Assembly (NCBI GenBank): GCA_937922235.1
Contig: CAKZVC010000068.1
Coordinates: 1-64,000 of the forward strand
From: an uncultured Acidimicrobiales bacterium
GTDB lineage: Bacteria > Actinomycetota > Acidimicrobiia > Acidimicrobiales > SHLQ01
Length of the DNA stretch: 64,000 nucleotides
Direction: 5' to 3'
The position numbers and the translations under genes were made by a program. Of the stretch, positions 7,687 to 16,511 are shown in pieces (position 1 is the first letter of the stretch; every line of letters starts with the position of its first letter). Below the pieces are notes generated by a model. That model was not told where the DNA came from. It saw nothing but the letters and a program-made list of their open reading frames with translations, and made no database searches.

Positions 7687-9158
7687 ACGCACTCGTTGCC
7701 ATCATCATCGTCGGGCCAATCATCGGCGCCACGCTCGGGCTCATGGCTCGCGACTTCCCGCGTCGTCGTGATGCCATCACGCTCCTCGGGCTTGGCGCAG
7801 CATCGGCCGCAGCGTTCGCCATGCTCGTCGACGTCGCCGCCAACGGGACATCGGTCGTTCGCGTGGGAGGCTGGGGGCCCGAGCTCGGCATCGTCCTCGT
7901 CGCCGATCTCTTCGCGGCGCTCGTCCTACCAGTGGCGCTCACCATCATCTTCGTAGTGGAGCTGTTCGCCATCGGCCAGCGACGAACCGCATGGGGCGCC
8001 AACCCCGAGCTCGCCGGACCACTGCTCGGCGTACTCACCTCGGGCGTTGGCCTGGCCATGCTCACCGGTGACCTCTTCACGCTGTTCGTCGCCTTCGAAT
8101 TGATCCTCGTCTCGAGCTACGTACTCCTCACGCACCAAGGCCAGAAAGCCCAAGTCGGGTCGGGCATGACATACGTCGTGATGAACCTGTTTTCGTCGAC
8201 GCTGTTCCTCTTCGGCCTCGCCTTTGTGTATGCCGCAACCGGAACGGTCAACATGGCGTTGCTCGCCGAACGCATTCCTGAACTGTCCGACGGGGTGCGC
8301 CTTGGCATCGGCGCCTGGTTCTTCGTGGTGTTCGGAACAAAAGCTGCAGTTTTCCCGCTGTTCTCATGGCTCCCCGACTCGTACCCAACCGCCCCGACCA
8401 CCATCACCGCAGTGTTTGCCGGGTTGCTCACGAAGATTGGCATTTACGCCATGATTCGATTCCACACGCTCATGGGTATGGACGAGCTCGGTTCGATCAT
8501 GTTGATCCTGGCTGGCGTCACCATGATCGTCGGTGCCCTCGGGGCTCTGGCACAGTCGGATGTGAAGCGGATCTTGTCGTTCCACATCATCAGCCAGATC
8601 GGCTACATGTTGATGGGCCTCGGCCTCTTCTCCGTGGCTGGTACCACAGGCGCAATCCTTTTCCTTGTCCACCACATGCCGGTCAAGACCGTGCTGTTCC
8701 TTGTCGGCGGCTTGATCGAGAACGACCGCGGCACTAGCCGACTCGAGAAGACCGGCGGACTTGCATCTCGCCGTCCGCTCATCGCCGCGCTGTTTGCCGT
8801 TCCGGCCCTTAGCCTCGCCGGGCTGCCACCGTTCTCTGGGTTCGTAGCCAAGTTCGCCGTTGTCAGCGCCGGCATTGAAGCCGCCAACACACCCATCGTC
8901 ATCGCCGCTCTCGTCGGCGGAGTTCTGACACTGCTCTCGATGACGAAGATCTGGCTTGGTGTCTTCTGGGGCGAATCCGACGATGACCTTGCGAACGAGG
9001 CGCCCGGCAATCGGCCACTCATGCTTGGCGCTACGGCCCTCGCCGTTGCGGGCACGATCACCATCTCGATGCTCGCTGGAACGCTCTTCGACCTGAGCGA
9101 GCGGGCCGCCATCGACCTTCGCTCAGACACGGCCTACATCGAGGAGGTCACCTCATGA
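7683..9158 (+). CDS. mrpD: Mrp antiporter subunit D (NuoN/L-like)
   Basis: 491 residues, overlapping mrpC by ATGA. It is a 14-helix proton-pumping subunit. The conserved Glu of helix 5 is in FVAFELILVSSYVLL, the Lys of helix 7 in FGTKAAVFPLFSWLPDSYP, and the following broken helix in GLLTKIGIYAMIR. The pattern DVKRILSFHIISQIGYMLMG is typical of MrpD/NuoN. With MrpA it is thought to form the ion paths of the antiporter. Confidence 0.94.
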   Translation: MNALVAIIIVGPIIGATLGLMARDFPRRRDAITLLGLGAASAAAFAMLVDVAANGTSVVRVGGWGPELGIVLVADLFAALVLPVALTIIFVVELFAIGQRRTAWGANPELAGPLLGVLTSGVGLAMLTGDLFTLFVAFELILVSSYVLLTHQGQKAQVGSGMTYVVMNLFSSTLFLFGLAFVYAATGTVNMALLAERIPELSDGVRLGIGAWFFVVFGTKAAVFPLFSWLPDSYPTAPTTITAVFAGLLTKIGIYAMIRFHTLMGMDELGSIMLILAGVTMIVGALGALAQSDVKRILSFHIISQIGYMLMGLGLFSVAGTTGAILFLVHHMPVKTVLFLVGGLIENDRGTSRLEKTGGLASRRPLIAALFAVPALSLAGLPPFSGFVAKFAVVSAGIEAANTPIVIAALVGGVLTLLSMTKIWLGVFWGESDDDLANEAPGNRPLMLGATALAVAGTITISMLAGTLFDLSERAAIDLRSDTAYIEEVTS

Positions 9159-9661
9159 TGTCGAACCTCACTACTCGACGGGCACTAACCGTTCTTGGCC
9201 TCACGGTTGCTTGGTGCGCGCTGTGGCAGACGATTTCGTTTGCCAACATCGCCGGTGGGCTTGTGCTGAGCACCATCATCACGGGCCTTGGCGTCGGCAC
9301 GAACGCCCATGGGTCGGTGCGCCTTGTGCCTCTTCTCAAACTCGCTGGAGTTATCTTCCTCGACCTTGTCAGCTCGACCATCAACGTCGCCGTCGAAGTG
9401 CTTACGCCAACGGACTACACCGACGAGTCGATTATCGCGGTACCGCTGCCAGCGCATGCGAAAGAGCACATGCTGTTGCTTGTGCTGGCGATCACGTTGA
9501 CCCCGGGGACTGCGGTCGTCGACACCGACACCGATGAGGCGATCATCTACCTTCACCTCCTGCACGACAGTCGGCGAGACGAGACGGTCGCCCACGCCGA
9601 ACGGCTCGCCGAGCTGGCGAACCAAGCCTTGCCGGTACAGCCGATCGGAGCTGCATCATGA
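9155..9661 (+). CDS. mrpE: Mrp antiporter subunit E
   Basis: 168 residues, starting at ATGATG that overlaps the mrpD stop. Two or three membrane segments near the N-terminus are followed by a cytoplasmic alpha/beta part. The family motif LAITLTPGTAVVDTDTDEAIIYLH is clear at about residues 110-133. MrpE is needed for assembly of the complex. Confidence 0.92.
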   Translation: MMSNLTTRRALTVLGLTVAWCALWQTISFANIAGGLVLSTIITGLGVGTNAHGSVRLVPLLKLAGVIFLDLVSSTINVAVEVLTPTDYTDESIIAVPLPAHAKEHMLLLVLAITLTPGTAVVDTDTDEAIIYLHLLHDSRRDETVAHAERLAELANQALPVQPIGAAS

Positions 9662-9942
9662 CCTACACCATCGCCCTAGGCCTCTTCCTTATTGCCGGAC
9701 TGTGCGGGACGTGGCGACTTCTTGTCGGGCCCGGCCTCGCTGATCGAATCATGGCGCTCGACGTGACCCTCATGTCACTGATGGGTGCCATCACCGTCCA
9801 CGCCGCATCGCGTAACGACACCACCTACCTGATACTTCTCGTCGTCATCGCAATCATCGGATTCACCGCGACACTCGCAGCAAGCAAGTTCCTCGAGCAC
9901 GACGGCACCGCGCTGCCCGCAACCGAGGAGGCAAGTTCATGA
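9658..9942 (+). CDS. mrpF: Mrp antiporter subunit F
   Basis: 94 residues, three membrane segments, overlapping mrpE by ATGA. LLVGPGLADRIMALDV, near residue 21, is the MrpF/PhaF signature: the RxxAxD helix that supplies a conserved membrane Asp. The chain ends in a short acidic tail. Confidence 0.92.
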   Translation: MTYTIALGLFLIAGLCGTWRLLVGPGLADRIMALDVTLMSLMGAITVHAASRNDTTYLILLVVIAIIGFTATLAASKFLEHDGTALPATEEASS

Positions 9943-10259
9943 CCATCATCGGAGAGCTTCTGCTCATCCTCGGCGGAATTGTCGCGGTGCTCGCTGGCGC
10001 TGGCCTACTCAAGTTCGAGACTCCCTACGCGCGCTTTCACTCGGCGGGAAAGGCCAGCCCCGTCGCGTTCGTGATCGCCGCAATCGGTGCCTGCTTTGTC
10101 CTTGGCTTTGCTGGTTCGGCCTATCTCGTCATCGCCATCATCGCGATGGTGCTCACCATGCCGGTCGCCGTCCACCTGCTCTTCAGGGCCGTGCATCGCA
10201 CCACCGACTCAGACCACCTTGTCATCGACGAGTTACAGAAGGGTGTGGAAAGCCGCTGA
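9939..10259 (+). CDS. mrpG: Mrp antiporter subunit G
   Basis: 106 residues, overlapping mrpF by ATGA. Three membrane segments carry the family pattern LLKFETPYARFHSAGKASPV, at about residues 24-43. This is the last overlapping gene of the operon. The CaCA exchanger follows after only 25 nt and may share the transcript. Confidence 0.92.
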   Translation: MTIIGELLLILGGIVAVLAGAGLLKFETPYARFHSAGKASPVAFVIAAIGACFVLGFAGSAYLVIAIIAMVLTMPVAVHLLFRAVHRTTDSDHLVIDELQKGVESR

Positions 10260-10284
10260 GCACTCCAATGATGGTTATTGATCG

Positions 10285-11415
10285 ATGAGCTCCGTGCTTC
10301 TCTTTCTGCTTGGTCTCGGAATCCTCTTGGCGGCCGGACACCTAGTTATCGACGCCGCGACGCGGATCGGGACCCGATGTGGTCTGACGCCGCTGGTTGT
10401 CGGGTTGACGCTTATTGCAGCCGCAACCAGTGCCCCTGAACTTGCCGTCGTCTTTCAGTCGATTTCCGTCGACGACACTGAACTAGCGGTCGGGTCGATC
10501 ATCGGCTCCAACATCGCCAACGTGCTGTTGGTGCTTGGACTCGTCGCAGCGACTGGCGCCATCCACGTGACACTTCGGGTTGTGCGTGTCGACATTCCGA
10601 TCATGATTGCTGCGTCGACGGCACTACTCATCTTCAGCCTTGACGGCACGTTGACTCGAAGTGACGGGCTGATGCTGTTTGCAGGCCTTGTTGGGTTCGT
10701 ACTGTGGACGCTGCGCAGCGCTCCACGTACATCCGACCCAGCCCAGTTACAGATGGCGACAACACCATCGGCCTCGAAGATTTCCCGCAGCGACGAACTC
10801 CGCCTAGTGCCGGCAATTGTTCGTCTTGTCGTTGGCATTGCGGGCTTAGCGATTGCTGCACGATTCGTTGTGCGTGGCGCAGAAGAGATTGCGACCTCGC
10901 TCGGAGTTCCCGAGCTAGTCGTTGGCCTGACCGTTGTTGCTCTCGGAACCTCAGCGCCAGAAATCGCCACTACCGCAATGGCAGCGTTTAAGGGTCACCG
11001 GGAGCTGGCGGTGGGAAATGCTGTTGGGTCGAACATCTTCAACATCCTGCTCGTACTCGGGGTTACTGCTACTGCCTCACCGCGTGGCATCGCGATCGGG
11101 TCGGACGCGGTGTCACTTGATCTCCCAATCATGGTGGCGGCCGCCTTTGCCTGCCTTCCACTTGTGTTCTGGGACCACAAACTCGACCGGTGGGAAGGAG
11201 TCGTTTTCCTCTTCTACTACGCCGCCTACCTCACATTCCTGGTGCTCGACTCCACCGGCAACCGCCTGTCCGACCCGTTCGCTCTGGTGATGCTGGGGTT
11301 CGTTACGCCTCTTACCGTGCTCACGATCTCCATCGGCCTACTCCAAACATGGAGGAGGAAGCGCTTCACATCTAGCCGAACTCACCAACTACCCATCCCA
11401 CGAGGGGAGTCCTGA
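10285..11415 (+). CDS. CaCA-family Ca2+(Na+)/cation exchanger, YrbG-like
   Basis: 376 residues, about ten membrane segments, with the two inverted alpha repeats that define the family. Repeat 1 has ATSAPELAVVFQS and VGSIIGSNIANVLLVLG. Repeat 2 has ALGTSAPEIATTAM and VGNAVGSNIFNILLVLG. The conserved acidic residues (TSAPE) and Asn residues (GSNI) bind the ions. It lies 25 nt after mrpG, so a Na+ gradient set by Mrp could drive Ca2+ export here; that link is inference. The linker between halves (about residues 150-175) is polar and cytoplasmic. Confidence 0.9.
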   Translation: MSSVLLFLLGLGILLAAGHLVIDAATRIGTRCGLTPLVVGLTLIAAATSAPELAVVFQSISVDDTELAVGSIIGSNIANVLLVLGLVAATGAIHVTLRVVRVDIPIMIAASTALLIFSLDGTLTRSDGLMLFAGLVGFVLWTLRSAPRTSDPAQLQMATTPSASKISRSDELRLVPAIVRLVVGIAGLAIAARFVVRGAEEIATSLGVPELVVGLTVVALGTSAPEIATTAMAAFKGHRELAVGNAVGSNIFNILLVLGVTATASPRGIAIGSDAVSLDLPIMVAAAFACLPLVFWDHKLDRWEGVVFLFYYAAYLTFLVLDSTGNRLSDPFALVMLGFVTPLTVLTISIGLLQTWRRKRFTSSRTHQLPIPRGES

Positions 11416-11499
11416 TTGTTGTGGGCTGGGGGCGCAAGGCGGTCGAGCTTCTCGTCGACAGTTGTCCCGCTGAGGCTCGGTCTGGTGAGCTCGCTCGAA

Positions 11500-12483
11500 C
11501 TAGGCGAGCTCGACTCGATCCCGTCCCGACTCCTTGGCCCGGTAAAGCGCCGCATCAGCGTCGCGCAACCATGCGTCGAGTGAGTCGTCGTTACGCATAG
11601 CGACTCCGAACGACATCGTTATAGAAAGACCGGCCGGGTTCAGCAATCGAATGCTCTCGCATAACGAACGCGCCATCGTTTCGGCTCGCTCAGCGCTTAC
11701 CCCATCGACAATGAAGGCAAATTCCTCGCCACCAATTCGAAAAGCGGTGTCCTGCGAGCGAAACGCCCGGTTGAGCCCTCTAGCAATTTCCTGCAGTACG
11801 AGGTCACCGACCGGATGGCCGTGGGTGTCGTTCACCCGTTTGAAATGATCAACATCACCGGCGATCAAGGCAGCTGATCCTGGTTGCGTCGATAGACGTC
11901 CCCAGACATGTTCCAGTTCAGCATCGAAGGCTCGACGGTTTGAGAGCCCTGTGAGCTCGTCTTCGAGCGACTCGTTCCGGTATTCCAAACCCGAGTTCAA
12001 GAGGTCGGTACCAAAAACGCGAAGCGCAAGAACTACACAGATGATTGTCCCAAGCCGAAACAGTCCCTCATGATCAGCAACTTGGTCAGGCCCGAGTGAG
12101 GCGAGCACGAGTACACCGAGCAGGTACATGAAGCTCTGGATTGCACGCGCCTTGTCGTACAGCACGGGGAATAGTCCGGCGAAGATCGCAAGGAATGGCA
12201 AGAACGGCGAACTTGCTCCCCCTGAGGCGAAGGCGATCAGTCCAATGAGCGCGACACCCAGGTACTGATTGCAGTTGTACACCAGCTCGGTCCGAAGCCC
12301 GCGAGCCCCCAACGTGTGAGCAACGATGCCCTTCGCCAAATCGAGTCCCACAAAGAGCGCTACCCACCACCCATACGAGGGCACGGAGATGAGAACAAGC
12401 AGACAAAACGCTAGGTAGACGGGGGTGAAGCCGGAGAGGACGCGCGTCCATGCCTCCATGAACTCGCGCTCGTCCGTGCTCAT
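11500..12483 (-). CDS. Membrane diguanylate cyclase (GGDEF)
   Basis: 327 residues from the ATG at 12481-12483; a GTG at 12504 is possible and adds seven residues. The first about 160 residues hold five or six membrane segments without a recognised sensor motif. The GGDEF domain (about residues 165-327) begins with DELTGLSNRRAFD and has the active loop GGEEF plus the nucleotide-binding FKRVNDTHGHPVGD. The enzyme should make cyclic di-GMP from two GTP. There is no obvious RxxD inhibitory site before the GGEEF loop. No EAL domain is attached. Confidence 0.9.
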   Translation of the reverse strand: MSTDEREFMEAWTRVLSGFTPVYLAFCLLVLISVPSYGWWVALFVGLDLAKGIVAHTLGARGLRTELVYNCNQYLGVALIGLIAFASGGASSPFLPFLAIFAGLFPVLYDKARAIQSFMYLLGVLVLASLGPDQVADHEGLFRLGTIICVVLALRVFGTDLLNSGLEYRNESLEDELTGLSNRRAFDAELEHVWGRLSTQPGSAALIAGDVDHFKRVNDTHGHPVGDLVLQEIARGLNRAFRSQDTAFRIGGEEFAFIVDGVSAERAETMARSLCESIRLLNPAGLSITMSFGVAMRNDDSLDAWLRDADAALYRAKESGRDRVELA

Positions 12484-12570
12484 TGTCGTGGAGCGGTGAG
12501 ACACCCTGGCCTATCGACTGCGTAGCGCAGCAGTCCATAGGCCGTTTCGATCGGTCTTGATGCTCGACTG

Positions 12571-13158
12571 CTAGTTGTCCCAGATTCGAGCGACCTCGTT
12601 CGATGCGAAAGACAGACGTGTGCAATCTGCGCTTGCGCTATGAACCGCACCATCTGGAAAGGCGAGGTGAAGGTGCATCAGGCCCGGAGGAGGCACTGGG
12701 GAGATATACACGCGATGCAGTTCGAGCAGCTGGTCGCCCCCGCCGCCGTTGATGTGGAAAATGAAGTCGTCGGTCCACGTCTGGGCCATGTTGTTGGGAG
12801 TAAATGCCATGCGGCCATCGGAGAATTCCAGTCCAAGCCGCCAGACGTCTTGGTTAGGGAAGAGACCATCCGTTGGATGCACGTAGAACGTGTGCGCCCG
12901 CGAATCGGACCCTCCGTAGATCGGATTTCGGTGCGTTATGCGCAATTGAGCATGGACACCCTCTGAATGAACAGCGAATGTGTCCAGCGCAACACAGACG
13001 TCATCAGTAACGATTCGTAGCGCCGGTATCGCCACCGGTACTCCGAGCTCGTGAGGAAATGTACCAAGCGAGGGATTTCGTTCAGGCACAGTTGCTGTCG
13101 AAGCTGAACGAACACGTCTCGAACGCTCGGGGATCTCAGGTAGAGGCGGAAAGACCAT
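12571..13158 (-). CDS. Hypothetical cytoplasmic protein, 195 aa
   Basis: I recognise no family. The ATG at 13158 opens a soluble protein without signal peptide, with a basic N-terminal stretch (ERSRRVRSAS), a probable beta-rich body (VHAQLRITHRNP, DVWRLGLEFSDGRMAF) and a Gly-rich turn (HINGGGGDQLLELHRVYISP). Two cysteines only. It lies 87 nt upstream of the GGDEF gene on the same strand, so the two may be cotranscribed. A function cannot be given. Confidence 0.6.
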   Translation of the reverse strand: MVFPPLPEIPERSRRVRSASTATVPERNPSLGTFPHELGVPVAIPALRIVTDDVCVALDTFAVHSEGVHAQLRITHRNPIYGGSDSRAHTFYVHPTDGLFPNQDVWRLGLEFSDGRMAFTPNNMAQTWTDDFIFHINGGGGDQLLELHRVYISPVPPPGLMHLHLAFPDGAVHSASADCTRLSFASNEVARIWDN

Positions 13159-13259
13159 GAACTGAGACTACGAAACAGTCCTGGCACAAAACTGCCAATT
13201 TTTCTTGGCTTCGCTGGATCACTTCATAAAGCTCGAAGGCCATTCTCTTGAGCGAGAGA

Positions 13260-13952
13260 TCAGCGGTCAGGAGTGATCCAGCCGTTATCAACTGCGAGAG
13301 CGATGGCCTGCTGTTTGTTGCTCACGCCAAGCGTTTTCCACATGGTTGAGAATTCGCGGTAGAGATTCCGGGTAGAGAACCCCCGGTCAGTTGCAATGTC
13401 GATGACCTTGATGCCCTGGGCAAGATCGCCAAGGATCTCGACCTGCACTTCAGTGAGCGGAGCCTCTTTCGTGTTCTCACTACGCAGAAAGATGGCGACG
13501 TTGTCACCAGCTGCTCGAAGTCTTTGCGCTCCCTTCAGCGTGGTGAAGCCTGCAAGCAGATCGAAGCGAACAACAGCTGGGGTGGTTGGTTCGCCGTGAT
13601 CTGTCGGGTCGACCCATGTTGGCTGCAAGTCGAAACCCATTTCATCAGCAATCGCCTCCGACGCGTTCGTCAGGTAGCTGAACACGATGTCCCAGTCCGC
13701 TGCAAGCGAACCTGGAATTGGGTGTTCCTCCATCGTCAGCGAGCATCCGAGAAAGACCGAGGACAATCGATCGAGGTACGTCGCCGGCAAGATGTCCCTA
13801 TAGATCTTCGCCGCATGCCGCTGGAAAGGAAGTTCCCATGGTTCGTCGTCAGTACCTGCGTCACTTCCGAAAAGGTGAGCTTGCTCAACGCTCTTTGCCC
13901 AAAACCTGATGCGGCCTGCGTACAACGCCACCACACCCAAATGCTCTGTCAA
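13260..13952 (-). CDS. LuxR-type transcriptional regulator
   Basis: 230 residues from a TTG at 13950-13952 with a strong GAGGAGA just upstream. The first about 165 residues are a ligand or signal region that I cannot assign. The last 65 residues form a LuxR/GerE-like helix-turn-helix: LTEVQVEILGDLAQGIKVIDIA, then RNLYREFSTMWKTLGVSNKQQAI as recognition helix and last helix. The Glu of the usual SxREFEV start is replaced, so it is a divergent member. Its targets are unknown; the small secreted genes at 14.0-15.1 kb are upstream on the same strand. Confidence 0.75.
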   Translation of the reverse strand: MTEHLGVVALYAGRIRFWAKSVEQAHLFGSDAGTDDEPWELPFQRHAAKIYRDILPATYLDRLSSVFLGCSLTMEEHPIPGSLAADWDIVFSYLTNASEAIADEMGFDLQPTWVDPTDHGEPTTPAVVRFDLLAGFTTLKGAQRLRAAGDNVAIFLRSENTKEAPLTEVQVEILGDLAQGIKVIDIATDRGFSTRNLYREFSTMWKTLGVSNKQQAIALAVDNGWITPDR

Positions 13953-14010
13953 TGCTCTCCTCAGATCACTCGCCGCATGCCCGCTTAAGAGCAGATACTA
14001 GCAAAACCAA

Positions 14011-14043
14011 GAACCTTGAGGGAAGAGAGTTCCCTCAAGGTTC
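14011..14043. terminator. Perfect 14-bp hairpin between two leftward genes
   Basis: gaaccttgagggaa (14011-14024), a 5-nt loop and its exact complement (14030-14043) form a stable hairpin 19 nt after the stop codon of the gene ending at 14063. A terminator for that leftward gene is the simplest reading, although it lacks a long T run. Confidence 0.6.
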
Positions 14044-14062
14044 AATCGGTTGAACGCACGAC

Positions 14063-14671
14063 TCAACGGTCTGTCATTGGAATCGTTTCACCATCAACAA
14101 GCTTGTACGACACATCTTCGACTGTCGTCTTTCCGACGAACCCAGCAAAGTGATCAGTCGTGCCTGAGAGAAGGGTTTTTTCTACACCCGCCGATATGCC
14201 AACGGCGGCAGAAGGCAGGATCGCTGTAAGAAGAGCAGAATCTCCTGATGGCGGAGTGATGATGAGATGAAGCCCGTTCTCATCAATCTCGGATTGACTC
14301 GCACAGGTCGATATCAGCCCTTGCTTTGTGGAACTAACGAGCAAGCATGTTTGAGACTCGAACTCGACTAGGGAAACAGTGGTGCCATCTTCAGTCAAGA
14401 GGTTCTCGACGGAGCGAGCCAACCCAAGGTGTGATTCCCCATGTCCAACTCCGACAGCTGATCGTGACTCAAGATGCTCTGCAACTGTCGGTTCACCGAC
14501 AGTCTCAGCAATCGTGGTTGAATCCATTGTGAGAGGTGCGGCCTGTTCGTCGATGAAGGAAGCGCCAAGGGTCCCCGTAAGTCCCGTGGCCGCCAAGCAC
14601 ATCGCTCCGATAAGGAGACTGAAACGACGGGTTCGTGACGTGGATGACTGGTAGTTGTCGTTGTCTTTCAT
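14063..14671 (-). CDS. Putative secreted or membrane-anchored protein, 202 aa
   Basis: The ATG at 14671 gives a polar, positively charged start (TSRTRRF) followed by a hydrophobic stretch (LLIGAMCLAATGLTGTLGASF). This is a signal peptide or single anchor. The outside part is acidic, with two cysteines (QTCLLV and STCASQ) that could form a disulphide. I recognise no domain. A similar small secreted gene lies 29 nt upstream on the same strand, and the two are probably one operon. Confidence 0.6.
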   Translation of the reverse strand: MKDNDNYQSSTSRTRRFSLLIGAMCLAATGLTGTLGASFIDEQAAPLTMDSTTIAETVGEPTVAEHLESRSAVGVGHGESHLGLARSVENLLTEDGTTVSLVEFESQTCLLVSSTKQGLISTCASQSEIDENGLHLIITPPSGDSALLTAILPSAAVGISAGVEKTLLSGTTDHFAGFVGKTTVEDVSYKLVDGETIPMTDR

Positions 14672-14700
14672 TTGTAAGTCCTTTCGCGTTGATGTTTGGT

Positions 14701-15108
14701 TCAGTCGGTGTCGACGTCGTACTGACAGATGAGTAGTTCATTCCCACCATGTTGAGAGGATGTCCACCAACAATTCAAGGTGTCGAAACGATCGGGGTAG
14801 CCGGTCATGTAGATGTTTCCGGAACTCTCAACGTGGCCTAACTCGTAGCTCTGCACGTGACGGTCGTAGGCACTGCCGACTTGCATCCACACAGAGTTTC
14901 CGTCGTGGCCTACAGAATTGAACGTGGAGCCGATCGCATTCTCAGGCCAATTCTGGTTCCAGTGGTAACTGCCATCCATGGCTGCATTCGCCACACCGGT
15001 AAATCCGGTCAGGAGCACTACCAACACAGCGAAGAATCCAGCGATCCGCTTCCGCCCCTTCCCAGCTGGAAGACAGCGGCGAGTCTGTCTCTCGTCTTGA
15101 GTATTCAA
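14701..15108 (-). CDS. Small secreted protein, 135 aa
   Basis: A basic N-terminus (KGRKRIAGFF) and a hydrophobic core (VLVVLLTGFTGVANA) with an ANA-A cleavage site mark a Sec signal peptide. The mature part of about 90 residues is rich in Trp, Tyr, His and Asn (GSYHWNQNWPENAIG) with two cysteines (NCWW and LICQYD), typical of small secreted proteins in actinobacteria. No named family is recognised. The gene at 14063-14671 follows closely and is probably cotranscribed. Confidence 0.65.
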   Translation of the reverse strand: MNTQDERQTRRCLPAGKGRKRIAGFFAVLVVLLTGFTGVANAAMDGSYHWNQNWPENAIGSTFNSVGHDGNSVWMQVGSAYDRHVQSYELGHVESSGNIYMTGYPDRFDTLNCWWTSSQHGGNELLICQYDVDTD

Positions 15109-15178
15109 TGTTCTTGTCCTTTCGTCTTGAGGTAGATCTCACTTTCTAGGTTTTCTTTGGCACATGTCTGACACTTGT

Positions 15179-15194
15179 TGGCAGCCGGCTGCCA
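15179..15194. promoter_or_regulatory. 16-bp perfect palindrome, possible operator
   Basis: tggcagccggctgcca is its own complement. It lies in the 173-nt divergent gap between the small secreted genes and the MFS exporter, where a dimeric repressor could control either side. The role is inferred from position only. Confidence 0.4.
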
Positions 15195-15281
15195 GATGAC
15201 GCACGGGAGCCATCACTGTTTCATCGACTCGACAAAGGGCCTTTGAGGAAACATGACCGAGCGTTTGACGTCTAGGTTCAC

Positions 15282-16496
15282 GTGCCTATGCCCGATGCAA
15301 GATCATCTCCAAAGAAGCTGTCCGGCCTGCCTGCAATTGGCTTGCTCGCAGCTGGGGCCGCTCTCGCGTTGGCTTTCGGCCGGTTCTCCTACGGCGTGCT
15401 GTTGCCAGCGATTCGGGACGATCTTGGGATATCGAACACGCTTGCTGGCACGTTAGGCACCGTGAACGTCACCGCGTACCTGGCTGGAGCCGTACTCGCT
15501 GGTCTTGCCACAGCACGATTCCGCCTTCTCGTCATCGCAAGAATCGGGTTCGCTCTAAGCCTGAGTGGTCTGGGCCTCGCCGCTTTCGCGTCAGGCCCTT
15601 GGACCCTCGGCGTGTCGCTCCTCCTTACCGGTGTTGGCGGCGCATTCATCTGGATACCCACCCCAGCCATCGCCGCCGACGCTGCACGCCCCGACCAACG
15701 ACGTATGGCGGTCGCGCTCATGAGCTCCGGAATTGGAGTGGGCATCGTGTTCACCGGGCAGCTCAGTGGACTAGTCCGTTCCACCCTCGGCGACACCTCG
15801 TGGCGTGTCGTCTACCAAGTACAAGCAGCCCTCGGGCTCCTCCTAGTTGCGGCAACTGTGACGCTCATCAACCACCACCAAGACCAGCCAACCCAAACTC
15901 ACTCCCAGCTGGGCGGCCTGGCAACCCTTCGACAAATGCGCGGCTGGGCGCCAATCACGTTCTGCTACGCATCCTTCGGCTTCATGTACCTACTCATCGT
16001 CGCGTTCCTCACCACCAAACTCGAAGACGACAACAACTGGACAAGTTCACGAGCCTCACTTGCGTTCACCCTCATTGGGCTCGCCGTCGTATTCGGCGGC
16101 CCCACCTTCATCAAGATCTCCGAGAAAACGGGAAGCCGCAAAGCACTCATGCTCGCCTTCACCTTTTGGGCTCTGCTCGTGCTCACAGCAATACCCGGAT
16201 GGACTACCCCGACCCTCGTCGCATCAGTGGGCATCGGCCTGACCTTCGCAGGAGTACCCGCCCTCGTCACTGTGTACATCGTCGAAAACACCAGCCTCGA
16301 CACCTACGGTCCAAGCTACGCAGCCGCCACCCTCGCATTCGGTCTCGCACAAATGCTGTCCCCACAAGTCGGTGGCTACCTCGCCGACCTCACCGGATCA
16401 TTCACCACCAACTTCGCTTTGTCTGCTGCGTTCGCACTAACCGGCACACTTGCCGCCAGCCGACTCCCCAACCAAGAAGCACTGATGGCCCGCTAG
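15282..16496 (+). CDS. MFS transporter, YbfB/YjiJ-like
   Basis: 404 residues from a GTG, with an ATG two codons later as an alternative. Twelve membrane segments are predicted by eye. The first helix, FGRFSYGVLLPAIRDDLGIS, and the following GTVNVTAYLAGA match the YbfB/YjiJ branch of the major facilitator superfamily. The loop between helices 4 and 5 (AADAARPDQRR) is short. The substrate is unknown. It stands alone between a divergent secreted-protein operon and a convergent lipoprotein gene. Confidence 0.85.
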   Translation: MPMPDARSSPKKLSGLPAIGLLAAGAALALAFGRFSYGVLLPAIRDDLGISNTLAGTLGTVNVTAYLAGAVLAGLATARFRLLVIARIGFALSLSGLGLAAFASGPWTLGVSLLLTGVGGAFIWIPTPAIAADAARPDQRRMAVALMSSGIGVGIVFTGQLSGLVRSTLGDTSWRVVYQVQAALGLLLVAATVTLINHHQDQPTQTHSQLGGLATLRQMRGWAPITFCYASFGFMYLLIVAFLTTKLEDDNNWTSSRASLAFTLIGLAVVFGGPTFIKISEKTGSRKALMLAFTFWALLVLTAIPGWTTPTLVASVGIGLTFAGVPALVTVYIVENTSLDTYGPSYAAATLAFGLAQMLSPQVGGYLADLTGSFTTNFALSAAFALTGTLAASRLPNQEALMAR

Positions 16497-16511
16497 CCCA
16501 GACTCAACTGC

